Below, in pieces: positions 1-9,120 of a stretch of DNA of 64,000 nucleotides (its first letter is position 1; the number at the start of each line of letters is the position of its first letter). Under the pieces are notes generated by a model that saw only the letters and a program-made list of their open reading frames with translations, made no database searches and was not told the origin of the DNA. Origin of the DNA: Chryseobacterium camelliae (GTDB taxonomy: Bacteria > Bacteroidota > Bacteroidia > Flavobacteriales > Weeksellaceae); contig NZ_JAUTAL010000001.1 in the NCBI RefSeq assembly GCF_030818575.1, positions 2,294,001 through 2,358,000 on the forward strand, read 5' to 3'. The position numbers were made by a program, and so were the translations under genes.

Positions 1-724
1 GGTTGGTAGTTTTCATACCTGTTCTCTGCTGGAGCCTTTTCTCATTGATATAGCCCTGGATTTCAGGATCATTCGACTTGAATTTATCCATGTTGAAAGC
101 TGTACCTCCCTGGTTGTTGGATTCGTTCATGTACAGGTCTTTTGCAATGATACCCGCCTGCATAAGAGCCTTTTCGTTAGCTCTGTCTGTAAGCCATTCG
201 CAGTATCTGTTGGCCTGAGTCCATGAAACCCCTACTACCGGATAGTAATCGAATTCCGGAGAACGGAAGTACGTTTCGTTGTAATCGTTTCTGGATAGCT
301 TGTTATCCCACAATAAAGTATCCGGCAAAGCACCGTTGTAGATTTCTTTAAAGCTTGGATCGCTTGGTGGGAACACATACTTCAACCATGTTAGGTATTC
401 GCGGTATTCGTAGTTAGTAATTTCAGTTTCCCCGATAAAGAACGAACTTACCTGCATTCTGCGCGGCGAGTTATTCCAATCGTGCATAACATCATCTTTC
501 ACTAATCCCATTGTAAAAGTTCCACCTTCTACATATACCATTCCCGGCCACCCTTTCTGCTTTTGTTGCTTTCCTGCAAAAAACCAACCTTGTTTTTCGT
601 TTGGTTTCCAACCTGTTTTGCTGACAAACTTTTTAGTACCGCCGCCATTATTAGATCCTCCGCAACTGGTTAATGCAAGTGTAGAACTTAATGCAATTAA
701 TGAAAACAACTTTAGTTTTTTCAT
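1..724 (-). CDS. gldJ: GldJ, gliding motility / type IX secretion lipoprotein (3' part cut by window edge)
   Basis: Partial gene: 241 codons are visible and the frame stays open to base 1. The product starts with a lipoprotein signal ending in a lipobox (L-T-S-C, Cys at about residue 21), followed by a Gly/Asn-rich linker and, from about residue 57, the start of a formylglycine-generating-enzyme (FGE-sulfatase) fold with the motif GMVYVEGGTFTMG. GldJ and GldK share this fold; the position next to porU and porV on the opposite strand favours GldJ, as in Flavobacterium. GldJ is an outer-membrane-associated lipoprotein needed for gliding and for stability of the T9SS ring protein GldK. It is divergent from porU with a 164-base AT-rich gap. 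The GldJ versus GldK choice is inferred from context. Confidence 0.82.
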   Translation of the reverse strand, partial: MKKLKLFSLIALSSTLALTSCGGSNNGGGTKKFVSKTGWKPNEKQGWFFAGKQQKQKGWPGMVYVEGGTFTMGLVKDDVMHDWNNSPRRMQVSSFFIGETEITNYEYREYLTWLKYVFPPSDPSFKEIYNGALPDTLLWDNKLSRNDYNETYFRSPEFDYYPVVGVSWTQANRYCEWLTDRANEKALMQAGIIAKDLYMNESNNQGGTAFNMDKFKSNDPEIQGYINEKRLQQRTGMKTTN

Positions 725-888
725 AGTCGATATAAATATTTTCAAAGTACAAAGAAAAAATAAATTATTCAATAAATCAAATAAAGATTTGATTTTTTTG
801 AAAAACGTTGACAAATTAATTTTATTGTCTTATAATTTAATTCTAAAATTTTCGTTTATTTTGTAATTTAGCAATTTCAATAACAAAC

Positions 889-3800
889 ATGAAACTGAAA
901 ATTACGTTTTTAATTCTAATTACTTCCGTATCAACACTTTGGAGCCAAAGAACATCTATCGAATGGGACGGCTCAAAAATTCAGGACTTCGGCGACACAA
1001 AAATCAATCTTCCTCATTTCAAAAACGAAGGTTTTTCCTACAGCCAAAATAACATTTTTATCGTAACAAAACAAAAGGTTGGAGAAAAGCAGCTGAAAAT
1101 TTCAAATCCTTCCTGGGAGAGTGTTTCCCCTAAGGACATTTTTGAAATTCAAAAAGACCTCTTACCCGATCATGATATTGCCGATGTCGCCTATTACTAC
1201 CTTGACGGAGAACGGTATGCCAGTATAAGCGTATCTTTATTTAAAAATGTAAAAGGAAGGATACAAAGGTTATCCTCATTCGATGTTTCAGAATCTGCCC
1301 AGTCCATTCCTTCCGGCAACACAGCGAAAGTAGGAACGACCAACAATCCGCTGTCTTCCGGGAATTTCTATAAAATAAAGGTAGATAAATCAGGAATTTT
1401 TAAGATCACCTCACAGTTTCTGAGTGCCAACGGCATCAATCCTTCTTCTGTAAACCCTAAAAATTTCCGAATCTATGGAAACGGGGGCGTCATGCTCCCT
1501 GAATATAACCAGGACGTTAAATACAGTGCCTTGCAGGAAAACGCCATCCAGGTAGTGGGAGAAGATGACGGCGTCTGGAATGATAACGATTACGCATTGT
1601 TCTACGCTCAGGGCCCTGACGGTTACAACCTCTACAATACGTCCAACGGAAACGGTATTAAAAGACATGATACCCGTAATGACAATGCCGAGCATCTTAA
1701 AAACATCTACGAAGATTACGCTTACTACTATATTAATTTTGACAAAGGTGCCGGTAAAAGGGTTCAGATTGCAGATGCCAACCTCCCTACTACTCCGCTG
1801 ATCACCAGGTATGACAATTACCAGTTCATAGACAACGACAAGAAAAACCTGATGAAGGTAGGCAGGTTATGGGTAGATGAAACGCCCTTTACGACAAGCA
1901 AAACGGTAAGCTTCACCACCAATTCTGCCATCCAGGGCGGCGACCAGATCCGTTACCGCGCTCAGGTAGTGGGCTATAAGGCTCAGCAAAACAGTATTGA
2001 ATTTACTATTAACAATCAGAATACAACCACTATTGCTGTTCCGGCCAACGGATCCAATGTCAATTATGATTTTTTTCCGGTACGCTATGCCGGGACAATT
2101 TCCAGTTTAAGCGGAAATCAGATCACTTTTAACCTCAATCCTAATATAACGGTCAATCCAAACGGCTCCTTTTATCTAGATTATGTAGAAGTGCAGTATA
2201 AGGATAACCTCAGTTTCAACGGCTCACAGATGAGTTTCAGGGACTTTTCCCTGGCAAGCGGCTCCAATACCTTATACGGTTTCAGCATTGCCAATGCTTC
2301 CGGCATTGAGCAGGTTTGGGATGTAACCGATATCACCAATGCAACCAGGAAAGTAAACAAGGCTAGTAATAATGCCACGTTCAGCTTCGGATATGCAGCG
2401 ACCAACCAGAATTTCAACAATGAATTCGTAGCATTTAAATCTGATGCTGCGTACAGTCCGGAATTTGTAGGGAGAATCAACAATCAGAACCTTTCCGCTT
2501 TGCAGAATGTGGATTATCTGATCATTACCGTTCCTGAAATGATGGGCCAGGCCCAGAGGATGGCCAACTACCATCAGACAAAAAACAATTATAACGTCCA
2601 GATCGTTGATATTGATAAAATTTACAATGAATTCGGCAGCGGAAGCAGAGATCTTACCGCTATCAGGGATTTTGTAACAAAACTGAATACCCCTGCAGGC
2701 ATCCTGAAATACGTCCTGATTCTCGGTGATGCTTCTTACGATTATAAAAACAGGATTTCCGGCAACACCAATGTTGTCCCGAGCTATGAGAGTGAAGAAT
2801 CGGGAGATTTTGTAAGCTCTTTTGTTACGGACGACTATATTGTCATGACACAGCCGCAAACTTCTGTTTACATCAGCAATAACCTTCCGGACCTTCCTGT
2901 GGGCAGGATTCCTGCTGCCAATGTATCGGAGGCAGGAAATATGATAGACAAGACGCTTGCTTATTACAATTCTCTTTCCGGACAGTCGACCCCTTTCGGC
3001 GAATGGAGGATGAAGCTGGATTTTGTAGTGGATGATGATAATGATGGCGGAGTTCCTTTCCATACAGTGATGAACAATTCACTGGTGGATATTTTTGAAC
3101 AGCCTACGAATACCAACCTTAAGGAATACAATATCAGAAAGCTGTACCTGGATGCTTTCCAGGCCCAGAGCACCGCAGGAGGACAACGTTATCCTCAGGT
3201 AAACCAGGCCATATCCAACGATATCGGCAACAGCCTTTACCTTTTCTATTTCGGGCACGGAGGAATCAACGGATGGGCGCAGGAAAGGGTTTTAACGCTG
3301 GATGAAATTCAGAATTCCAATAATTTCTCTAATGTTTACAGCAGATTCCCTTTTGTTTCCACCATTACCTGTGAATTCACCCTTTGGGATGACCCGGAAA
3401 CAGCGTCTGCCGGCGAACAGTTCATCAAGCTGAAACAAGGCGGACCGGCCACGATGATTACCTCCAGCCGGGCTATTGCCGTAGGATACGGAATTGATTT
3501 TACCAATCTGTATACCCAGAACATCTTTAAACTAACAAATGATGACTTCGATACCCTGGGCTATGCTCACCTGAACGCCAAGAAACAGAAAGGAAGTGAC
3601 GGAAACCACCTGAAAGTAAATGTTCTGGGTGATCCCGCCATGAAACTCAGCCGTCCCAGAAGGCTTTTAGTCATCGATAATATTGAAACGCCCGTTCCGG
3701 GGTTGATCAGAGGCCTTGACTTCGTTAAGATCAAAGGTCACATCAACAATACGAACGGTACCATAAATACAGGCTTCAACGGACGTGTGGTAATTAACAT

Positions 3801-4788
3801 CTTCGATAAAAGGCTTAACAAGACAACCCTGAATAATGACGGTAACCTAACACCGGTTCTTCAGTATACCGAAGAAGGAAGTGCCATTGTAAAAGCATCC
3901 GGCATGGCGGTAAACGGAGTATTTACCATAGAGTTTTATGTTCCGAAAGACATCAATTACGCGGTAGGACAGGGAAGAATCCTAAGCTATGCGGATAACA
4001 AATCGTCTGACGTTTTCAATAATATGTCTGTACAGGTGGGAGACATTAATCCTAACGGAATTAATGACAACCAGCCGCCTAAGGTAAAACTGTATATGAA
4101 CAATACCAATTTTGCAGACGGCGGGATTACGGATCAGAACCCTACCCTGCTTGCCTGTGTAACGGATGATACAGGGATCAACTCTACAGGGTCCGGGATC
4201 GGACATGACATTACCGTATATCTGGATGGCCAGATTATCAATACTATTGTCCTGAATGATTTTTATACTTCAGGCGAAGGAAACGGGTGTCTGAGTCCGA
4301 GCCTTGCAGATTATCAGAAGGGCAATGTAACCTATCCTTTCAGGAATTTAGCTTTAGGACAGCACCAACTTACTTTTAAAGTTTGGGACATCAACAATAA
4401 TTCGACTTCTGCTACGTTAAATTTTGAAGTTAAGGATGAGGCTGACCAGCACCTGATCATCAACCGTCCGCTCAACTGGCCGAATCCGTTCACCAATAAG
4501 ACGTACATCCAGTTTGAACATAACTGTGATGATATCCTGGATGTGAATGTTCAGATCTACACGATTACCGGAAAACTGGTGAAAACCATATCCCAGACCG
4601 TGATGGCAGAACCCTTCCTTCAGGGCTTCAGAACGCCAAGACAGGCTATTGAATGGGATGGTAGAGATGATTTTGGATCAACAGTAGCAAAAGGTACGTA
4701 TATTTTTAAGATATTTGCAAAAAGTCAGAATCAGGAAAAATGCAAAGGAAGTGCTACAGCTGTAGAAAAAATGGTACTTTTGAAATAA
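889..4788 (+). CDS. porU: Type IX secretion system sortase PorU (C25 gingipain-like cysteine protease)
   Basis: 1299-residue secreted protein with an N-terminal signal peptide ending near residues 19-20 (Trp-Ser-Gln). The central peptidase C25 domain spans roughly residues 540-920. The likely catalytic His is H790 in YFGHGGINGW and the likely Cys is C828 in TITCEFTLWDDPE. The C-terminal ~100 residues look like a FlgD-Ig/T9SS C-terminal-type beta domain (NWPNPFTNKT, GRDDFGSTVAKGTYIF). PorU removes the C-terminal signal of T9SS cargo and attaches the cargo to the cell surface, working with the PorV barrel encoded 60 bases downstream. The length matches flavobacterial PorU. Several long antisense frames inside it are shadows. 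Confidence 0.95.
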   Translation: MKLKITFLILITSVSTLWSQRTSIEWDGSKIQDFGDTKINLPHFKNEGFSYSQNNIFIVTKQKVGEKQLKISNPSWESVSPKDIFEIQKDLLPDHDIADVAYYYLDGERYASISVSLFKNVKGRIQRLSSFDVSESAQSIPSGNTAKVGTTNNPLSSGNFYKIKVDKSGIFKITSQFLSANGINPSSVNPKNFRIYGNGGVMLPEYNQDVKYSALQENAIQVVGEDDGVWNDNDYALFYAQGPDGYNLYNTSNGNGIKRHDTRNDNAEHLKNIYEDYAYYYINFDKGAGKRVQIADANLPTTPLITRYDNYQFIDNDKKNLMKVGRLWVDETPFTTSKTVSFTTNSAIQGGDQIRYRAQVVGYKAQQNSIEFTINNQNTTTIAVPANGSNVNYDFFPVRYAGTISSLSGNQITFNLNPNITVNPNGSFYLDYVEVQYKDNLSFNGSQMSFRDFSLASGSNTLYGFSIANASGIEQVWDVTDITNATRKVNKASNNATFSFGYAATNQNFNNEFVAFKSDAAYSPEFVGRINNQNLSALQNVDYLIITVPEMMGQAQRMANYHQTKNNYNVQIVDIDKIYNEFGSGSRDLTAIRDFVTKLNTPAGILKYVLILGDASYDYKNRISGNTNVVPSYESEESGDFVSSFVTDDYIVMTQPQTSVYISNNLPDLPVGRIPAANVSEAGNMIDKTLAYYNSLSGQSTPFGEWRMKLDFVVDDDNDGGVPFHTVMNNSLVDIFEQPTNTNLKEYNIRKLYLDAFQAQSTAGGQRYPQVNQAISNDIGNSLYLFYFGHGGINGWAQERVLTLDEIQNSNNFSNVYSRFPFVSTITCEFTLWDDPETASAGEQFIKLKQGGPATMITSSRAIAVGYGIDFTNLYTQNIFKLTNDDFDTLGYAHLNAKKQKGSDGNHLKVNVLGDPAMKLSRPRRLLVIDNIETPVPGLIRGLDFVKIKGHINNTNGTINTGFNGRVVINIFDKRLNKTTLNNDGNLTPVLQYTEEGSAIVKASGMAVNGVFTIEFYVPKDINYAVGQGRILSYADNKSSDVFNNMSVQVGDINPNGINDNQPPKVKLYMNNTNFADGGITDQNPTLLACVTDDTGINSTGSGIGHDITVYLDGQIINTIVLNDFYTSGEGNGCLSPSLADYQKGNVTYPFRNLALGQHQLTFKVWDINNNSTSATLNFEVKDEADQHLIINRPLNWPNPFTNKTYIQFEHNCDDILDVNVQIYTITGKLVKTISQTVMAEPFLQGFRTPRQAIEWDGRDDFGSTVAKGTYIFKIFAKSQNQEKCKGSATAVEKMVLLK

Positions 4789-4848
4789 ATTAAAATAATA
4801 ATAGTTAAGAATAATTATAAAAGACTGATAATATATAAAAGACAACAT

Positions 4849-6012
4849 ATGAATTTAACTACTAAACTGCTTTTAGGATTTGGGTTAGGTGCTGGTTTTC
4901 TAAGCTACGCCCAGGACTTAAGTCAAGTAAGACCGGTACTTACCGGGGCTCCATTTTTAAGAATTGCACCGGATGCACGCTCTGGAGGTATGGGAGACCA
5001 GGGTGTTGTAACTTCTCCGGACGCATTTTCTCAATTCTGGAATGCAGCAAAATACCCTTTTAGCAGAACGAGTTCTTCTGTTGGTGTAAGCTATACGCCG
5101 TACATGAGCAAACTTACCAATGATGTATTCTTATTGTACGGAGCATTTCACAAATTCCTTGGCCAGGAAGAAAGGTCTACCATCTCTGCGAGTATTTATT
5201 ACTTCAATATGGGAGAAGTGGATCTTACGCAGCTGGTAGGTAATGACGTAACTTCCATGGGAACTTCAAAACCGAACGAATTTTCCATTGACATCGCGTA
5301 CGGGCTGAAACTTTCCGATTCTTATTCCATGGCGGTAACCGGTAGATATATCCGTTCCGACTTAGCCGGAGGATTCAACACAGATACCACGCTTAAGCCA
5401 GCTAATTCATTTGCAGTAGATGTTTCAGGATACTATACTTCCCCAAGATTCTCCAGCTTTGGAGGTTATGATGGTAAGGTTAATGCAGGTTTTGCCATCC
5501 AGAACCTGGGTCCGAAACTGGATTATACAGGAAATGAAGAATCGAGATCTTATCTTCCTACCATGGCAAGATTGGGGGTAGGTTATGACATGTACCTGGA
5601 TGATGTAAACCGTGTGGGATTAAGCGTTGAAGGTTCCAAGATCCTGGTTCCGGGATCGGAGTATGTGGGCATTGACCCGAATACCAGACAGCCGATGTAT
5701 GCCATTCCGAACGTAGGACCTATTGCCGGGATCGGAAAATCATTCAAAAACGAAAACAGTATCATGTACAGCGGTGCACTGGAGTACTCTTATGACAATG
5801 CTTTCTCCGTAAGAGGAGGATATTTCCACGAAAGCGAGCAGCAGGGAGCGAGACAGTTTGCCACTGCAGGTATCGGGCTGAAATACCGTTCATTCGGTCT
5901 GGATGTATCCTACCTGATCAACATGTCCAAGATCAATACTGCTTTGGATAATACTCTTCGTTTCGGGCTTACCTGGAATATCGGAGACGAAACATCTAAT
6001 GTAGATTATTAA
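4849..6012 (+). CDS. porV: Type IX secretion outer-membrane protein PorV (LptO)
   Basis: 387-residue FadL-like outer-membrane beta-barrel with a signal peptide cleaved near SYA-Q at residues 20-22. The typical PorV start of the mature protein is visible (GAPFLRIAPDARSGGMGD), as are alternating amphipathic strands and a barrel-type C-terminus (LRFGLTWNIGD). PorV shuttles T9SS cargo from the translocon to the PorU sortase in the attachment complex. It lies 60 bases downstream of porU in the same orientation, so the two are probably co-transcribed, and is followed by a strong hairpin terminator. Confidence 0.95.
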   Translation: MNLTTKLLLGFGLGAGFLSYAQDLSQVRPVLTGAPFLRIAPDARSGGMGDQGVVTSPDAFSQFWNAAKYPFSRTSSSVGVSYTPYMSKLTNDVFLLYGAFHKFLGQEERSTISASIYYFNMGEVDLTQLVGNDVTSMGTSKPNEFSIDIAYGLKLSDSYSMAVTGRYIRSDLAGGFNTDTTLKPANSFAVDVSGYYTSPRFSSFGGYDGKVNAGFAIQNLGPKLDYTGNEESRSYLPTMARLGVGYDMYLDDVNRVGLSVEGSKILVPGSEYVGIDPNTRQPMYAIPNVGPIAGIGKSFKNENSIMYSGALEYSYDNAFSVRGGYFHESEQQGARQFATAGIGLKYRSFGLDVSYLINMSKINTALDNTLRFGLTWNIGDETSNVDY

Positions 6013-6034
6013 TCAAAATACTTTTTAAACATAC

Positions 6035-6058
6035 AAAGCCTCATCAGATGAGGCTTTT
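6035..6058 (+). terminator. Rho-independent terminator after porV
   Basis: Nine-base stem AAGCCTCAT / ATGAGGCTT with a three-base loop, followed by TTTT, 23 bases after the porV stop. Confidence 0.85.
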
Positions 6059-6197
6059 CTGTTTTATATGATCTGCCTGAATGCTTTACAAGCATCCGAA
6101 ACTGCATCTGACAGATTAATTCAGGAAAATGTCCGGACAATATGGGAAGACAAAAGATAAAGTCTTATTTTTATAAGAACATTTATATATCAATAAG

Positions 6198-6205
6198 TAT
6201 TTTTG
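6198..6205 (+). promoter_or_regulatory. Bacteroidota -7 box (TATTTTTG) placed for leaderless FUSC mRNA
   Basis: TATTTTTG matches TAnnTTTG and is followed by four bases (CACG) and then the ATG at 6210. At the usual spacing the transcript would begin at or next to the start codon. No clear -33 TTG is seen. Confidence 0.6.
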
Positions 6206-6209
6206 CACG

Positions 6210-8471
6210 ATGAACTATTCAGCGGAACTCAAAAAATTCGTTACCGGCCAGTCTGTATACTCTGGTATCAGGATTACCCTGGCAGCGGTTCTTCCCTCCC
6301 TGGTTCTCGTTCATTTCGGGGTACTGAAAGACTACTACCTTTTTCCTCTGGGAACAATATTCGTAGCTCTTACAGACCAGCCCGGGCCTTTTATCAGAAG
6401 GAGGAATGCCCTGAGCTTTGCGGTAGCCTGCTTCCTGGTTGTGGCGCTGATTGCCAGCCTGGTCATGAATTTTAAAATCCTGGTGCTCCTGGAAATTATA
6501 GTATTCGGAATGTTTTTCTCTTTGATCGGAATCTACGGGCAGCGGCTTGCGGCAGTAGGTTCCCTTGCGCTGGTCGTCATGGCAATTTTCATTGATGGCC
6601 ATCTTACAGGCGGCAATATCGCGAGAAGCCTTCTGATTTTTGCGGCAGGCTGTATCTGGTTCCTGATCATTTTCCTTATTGTAACTACCATTCAGCCCTA
6701 TAAACTAGCCAGCCAGATGATTGGTGAAAATTACCTTCAGTTGAGTGAGTTTCTAAAAATAAAAGCCGGTTATTACCAGAAAAATCCGGACTTTGATAAG
6801 CTGAGCTCCCAGGTTATTGCAAAGCAGATTGAAATTAAAAACCTTCAGGAAGACACGCGGGAAACGGTATTCAGGACAAGGACGATTGTTAATGAATCCA
6901 CAACAACAAGCCGCCTCCTGATGCTGATGTTCCTAAGCTCCATGGACCTGCACGAAAAGCTCATGACCTCGGAAAGTAATTACCAGAAGCTTCAGCAGAG
7001 CTTTGAAGACAGCATGATCCTGGTAAACATTCATGATTATCTCATTCTTCTTTCCAACGAAATTACGAACATAGGGCTTTCACTGCAAATCGGGACCAAA
7101 GCGAAACCGGTATCAAACCTTGAACTGGAACTTCAAAAGATCAACTCCCATTATTTTGAACTCAGGAACAAACAGATGAATGCCGGTACCCTGGAAAACT
7201 TCATGATCCTGAGACAGATTTTAGCACGCATTAATGAGATTACCAAGGATATCAGTGATATTTATAAAATATTTTCCCAGGACATCAAGCTGGCCAAAAG
7301 CCTGTCTACAGGATTGGATATCAAGAACTTTGTTCCCAATGAAGAAAAGATCAATTTTAAAGTCCTCAGGAACAATATTTCCTTATCTTCTTCCCATTTC
7401 CGGCATGCTGTACGGGTTACTACTGCCCTGCTGATCGGATATTTGTTTTCACTTTTTCAGTTCATCGGGATCGGCCATACGTACTGGATCCTTATTACCA
7501 CGGTTGCCATCCTGAAACCTGCCTATTCTATCACAAAAAAGAGGAACCTGCTTCGTCTTTACGGCACCGTGGTCGGAGCGGTGCTTGCTTATGGAATTTT
7601 GTATTTTGTAAGTTCAGGCCCTGTATTGTTTGCTATTCTGATGGTAAGTATGATCCTCTGTTTCAGCCTTCTTAAGATACAGTATTTTTGGGCAGTCCTG
7701 TTTATGACCATGTATGTATTTCTCGGCTTCAATTTTTTAAGCCCTGGGCACATCAATATTATCTTCAAGGACCGGATTGTGGATACGGCTATAGGAGGGA
7801 TCATTGCATTTTTAGTTTCATACAGCATACTTCCGGTCTGGGAGCATACCCAAAACCTGGACCTGATGAAAAAATGCGTGGAGAGCAACCTGATCTATTT
7901 CCAGAGTGTGATGTCCAAATTTTTAACCGATGGGTTCAATATGCAGGATTATAAGGTAAAACGTAAAAATGCCATCATTTCACTGGCGAACCTTTCCGAT
8001 AACTTCCAGAGGATGATTTCGGAGCCTAAAAACCAGCGTAAAAAACTGGAAGTTGTCCATCAGTTTGTTGCCACTTCACATCTTCTAACGGCCTACATCG
8101 CCTCGCTGTCACAATATTCCAAAAACAAGGAAAAGTATCCCGAAATCGATGCAGAAAGCTGGAGTCGAAAGATCGAGGCAGAAATGCATCAGATCTTCAC
8201 ACTGCTAAACGGGGAAGATATTGATAAAGCACTTCAGATGGAAAGCCGCCTGATGCCGGATGATGAAATTGAAGAACTGCTCATACAGCGTAAAAATGAA
8301 ATCCTGGAACGTGAAGTTTTTGACCGGAGAGATCCTGATAAAGTGTCCCATCTTACCGAACTTAAAAATATTCATGATATTCTGGAACTGATTTATGACG
8401 TTGCAAGGGAACAGCGAAAAGTCATTGAAAAATACAGGAACGAATCCCACGCTACTCTTCCACAATCGTGA
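6210..8471 (+). CDS. FUSC family inner-membrane protein (YccS/YhfK-like)
   Basis: 753-residue protein with two membrane blocks: an N-terminal set of about five or six helices (residues ~15-160) and a second set (~395-540) that matches the fusaric-acid-resistance-like FUSC_2 pattern (TTALLIGYLFSLFQ, YWILITTVAILKP). Between and after them are long charged helical cytosolic regions. Family members include YccS and the aromatic-acid efflux subunit AaeB; the substrate here is unknown and no membrane-fusion partner gene is next to it. The start ATG sits four bases after a -7 promoter box. Its last 20 bases overlap the convergent phosphopantetheinyl transferase gene. Confidence 0.85.
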   Translation: MNYSAELKKFVTGQSVYSGIRITLAAVLPSLVLVHFGVLKDYYLFPLGTIFVALTDQPGPFIRRRNALSFAVACFLVVALIASLVMNFKILVLLEIIVFGMFFSLIGIYGQRLAAVGSLALVVMAIFIDGHLTGGNIARSLLIFAAGCIWFLIIFLIVTTIQPYKLASQMIGENYLQLSEFLKIKAGYYQKNPDFDKLSSQVIAKQIEIKNLQEDTRETVFRTRTIVNESTTTSRLLMLMFLSSMDLHEKLMTSESNYQKLQQSFEDSMILVNIHDYLILLSNEITNIGLSLQIGTKAKPVSNLELELQKINSHYFELRNKQMNAGTLENFMILRQILARINEITKDISDIYKIFSQDIKLAKSLSTGLDIKNFVPNEEKINFKVLRNNISLSSSHFRHAVRVTTALLIGYLFSLFQFIGIGHTYWILITTVAILKPAYSITKKRNLLRLYGTVVGAVLAYGILYFVSSGPVLFAILMVSMILCFSLLKIQYFWAVLFMTMYVFLGFNFLSPGHINIIFKDRIVDTAIGGIIAFLVSYSILPVWEHTQNLDLMKKCVESNLIYFQSVMSKFLTDGFNMQDYKVKRKNAIISLANLSDNFQRMISEPKNQRKKLEVVHQFVATSHLLTAYIASLSQYSKNKEKYPEIDAESWSRKIEAEMHQIFTLLNGEDIDKALQMESRLMPDDEIEELLIQRKNEILEREVFDRRDPDKVSHLTELKNIHDILELIYDVAREQRKVIEKYRNESHATLPQS

Positions 8472-9066
8472 AGCAGTAATCATCAAAAAACTCAACCCGT
8501 GCCTTAAATTCATCGGAAAAGACCTCATCATAAACCCTGCATCGGATTTGGTGCAGATGCTTGAGCTGGAATGGCCTCACTTCATAGTTCTTTTTAAGGG
8601 ACCAGTATTTGGAATGATGAATTTTGTACATGCTTTCCTTGACACTCCAGATAATGGTATAGTACGTTTCTGCCTGACCCGCCGGAATAAAGTCCCGCTC
8701 ATTTTCATAGGTAAACTTATCCACCACTCTGAGTATTTTTGAGGTAAACCGTTCCAGATCGATCCCGATTTTATTTTTAGAGATGGCAATAGCGGCAAAA
8801 GGGAAAGAATGCGTAATGGAAATCTCTGCATCCTTGGGAGAAAGAAAAGGTTCACGTTCCCTGTACAGGATTTTGGCTCCTGGTTTTAATACCTGAAGCA
8901 GCTTACGCACCATGAGGACCTCCAGAAGTTTTTTAGGATGGTAGTCTTTTACTTTTTCAGCATTTTCGGGTTCCAGCAGTTCGTCCGGATCCAGGTTTTC
9001 GGCTTCATCATACTTCCAGACCAGGATCGTAGCATTGTCATCTGAAAAATCTCGGTAGAGCGGCAT
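8452..9066 (-). CDS. 4'-phosphopantetheinyl transferase superfamily protein
   Basis: 204 residues from the ATG at 9066; the open frame continues upstream to 9294 but that extension runs into the ahcY gene and is not conserved-looking. Sfp/AcpS-type signatures are present: SITHS at residues 83-87, GIDLE at 101-105 (Mg-binding Asp and Glu) and WSVKESMYK at 140-148. The enzyme transfers phosphopantetheine from CoA to a Ser of acyl or peptidyl carrier proteins. No carrier protein or synthase is nearby, so the target is not indicated; such single genes in flavobacteria often serve flexirubin/aryl-polyene or fatty acid carriers. It converges on and overlaps the FUSC gene by 20 bases. Confidence 0.88.
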   Translation of the reverse strand: MPLYRDFSDDNATILVWKYDEAENLDPDELLEPENAEKVKDYHPKKLLEVLMVRKLLQVLKPGAKILYREREPFLSPKDAEISITHSFPFAAIAISKNKIGIDLERFTSKILRVVDKFTYENERDFIPAGQAETYYTIIWSVKESMYKIHHSKYWSLKKNYEVRPFQLKHLHQIRCRVYDEVFSDEFKARVEFFDDYCFTIVEE

Positions 9067-9070
9067 ATTT

Positions 9071-9101
9071 TTGGTCAACAGGATTTTAGTTCGTAAATTT
9101 G
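9071..9101 (+). promoter_or_regulatory. ahcY promoter (TTG-N20-TAAATTTG)
   Basis: TTG at 9071-9073 and a perfect -7 box TAAATTTG at 9094-9101 with a 20-base spacer, 19 bases before the ahcY ATG. It fits the Bacteroidota sigma-ABfr consensus. Confidence 0.7.
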
Positions 9102-9120
9102 CGAAAAATATTTCATATAG

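Noticed and set aside
618..866. 82-codon plus-strand frame at the gldJ/porU boundary
   Set aside because: It covers the gldJ start on the other strand and a low-complexity AT-rich stretch; no domain or start context supports it.
2272..3063. 263-codon minus-strand frame inside porU
   Set aside because: It lies wholly within porU on the opposite strand; the translation lacks family motifs and porU is a well-supported gene. It is a codon-usage shadow, as are the antisense frames at 13993-14562 and 25153-25689.
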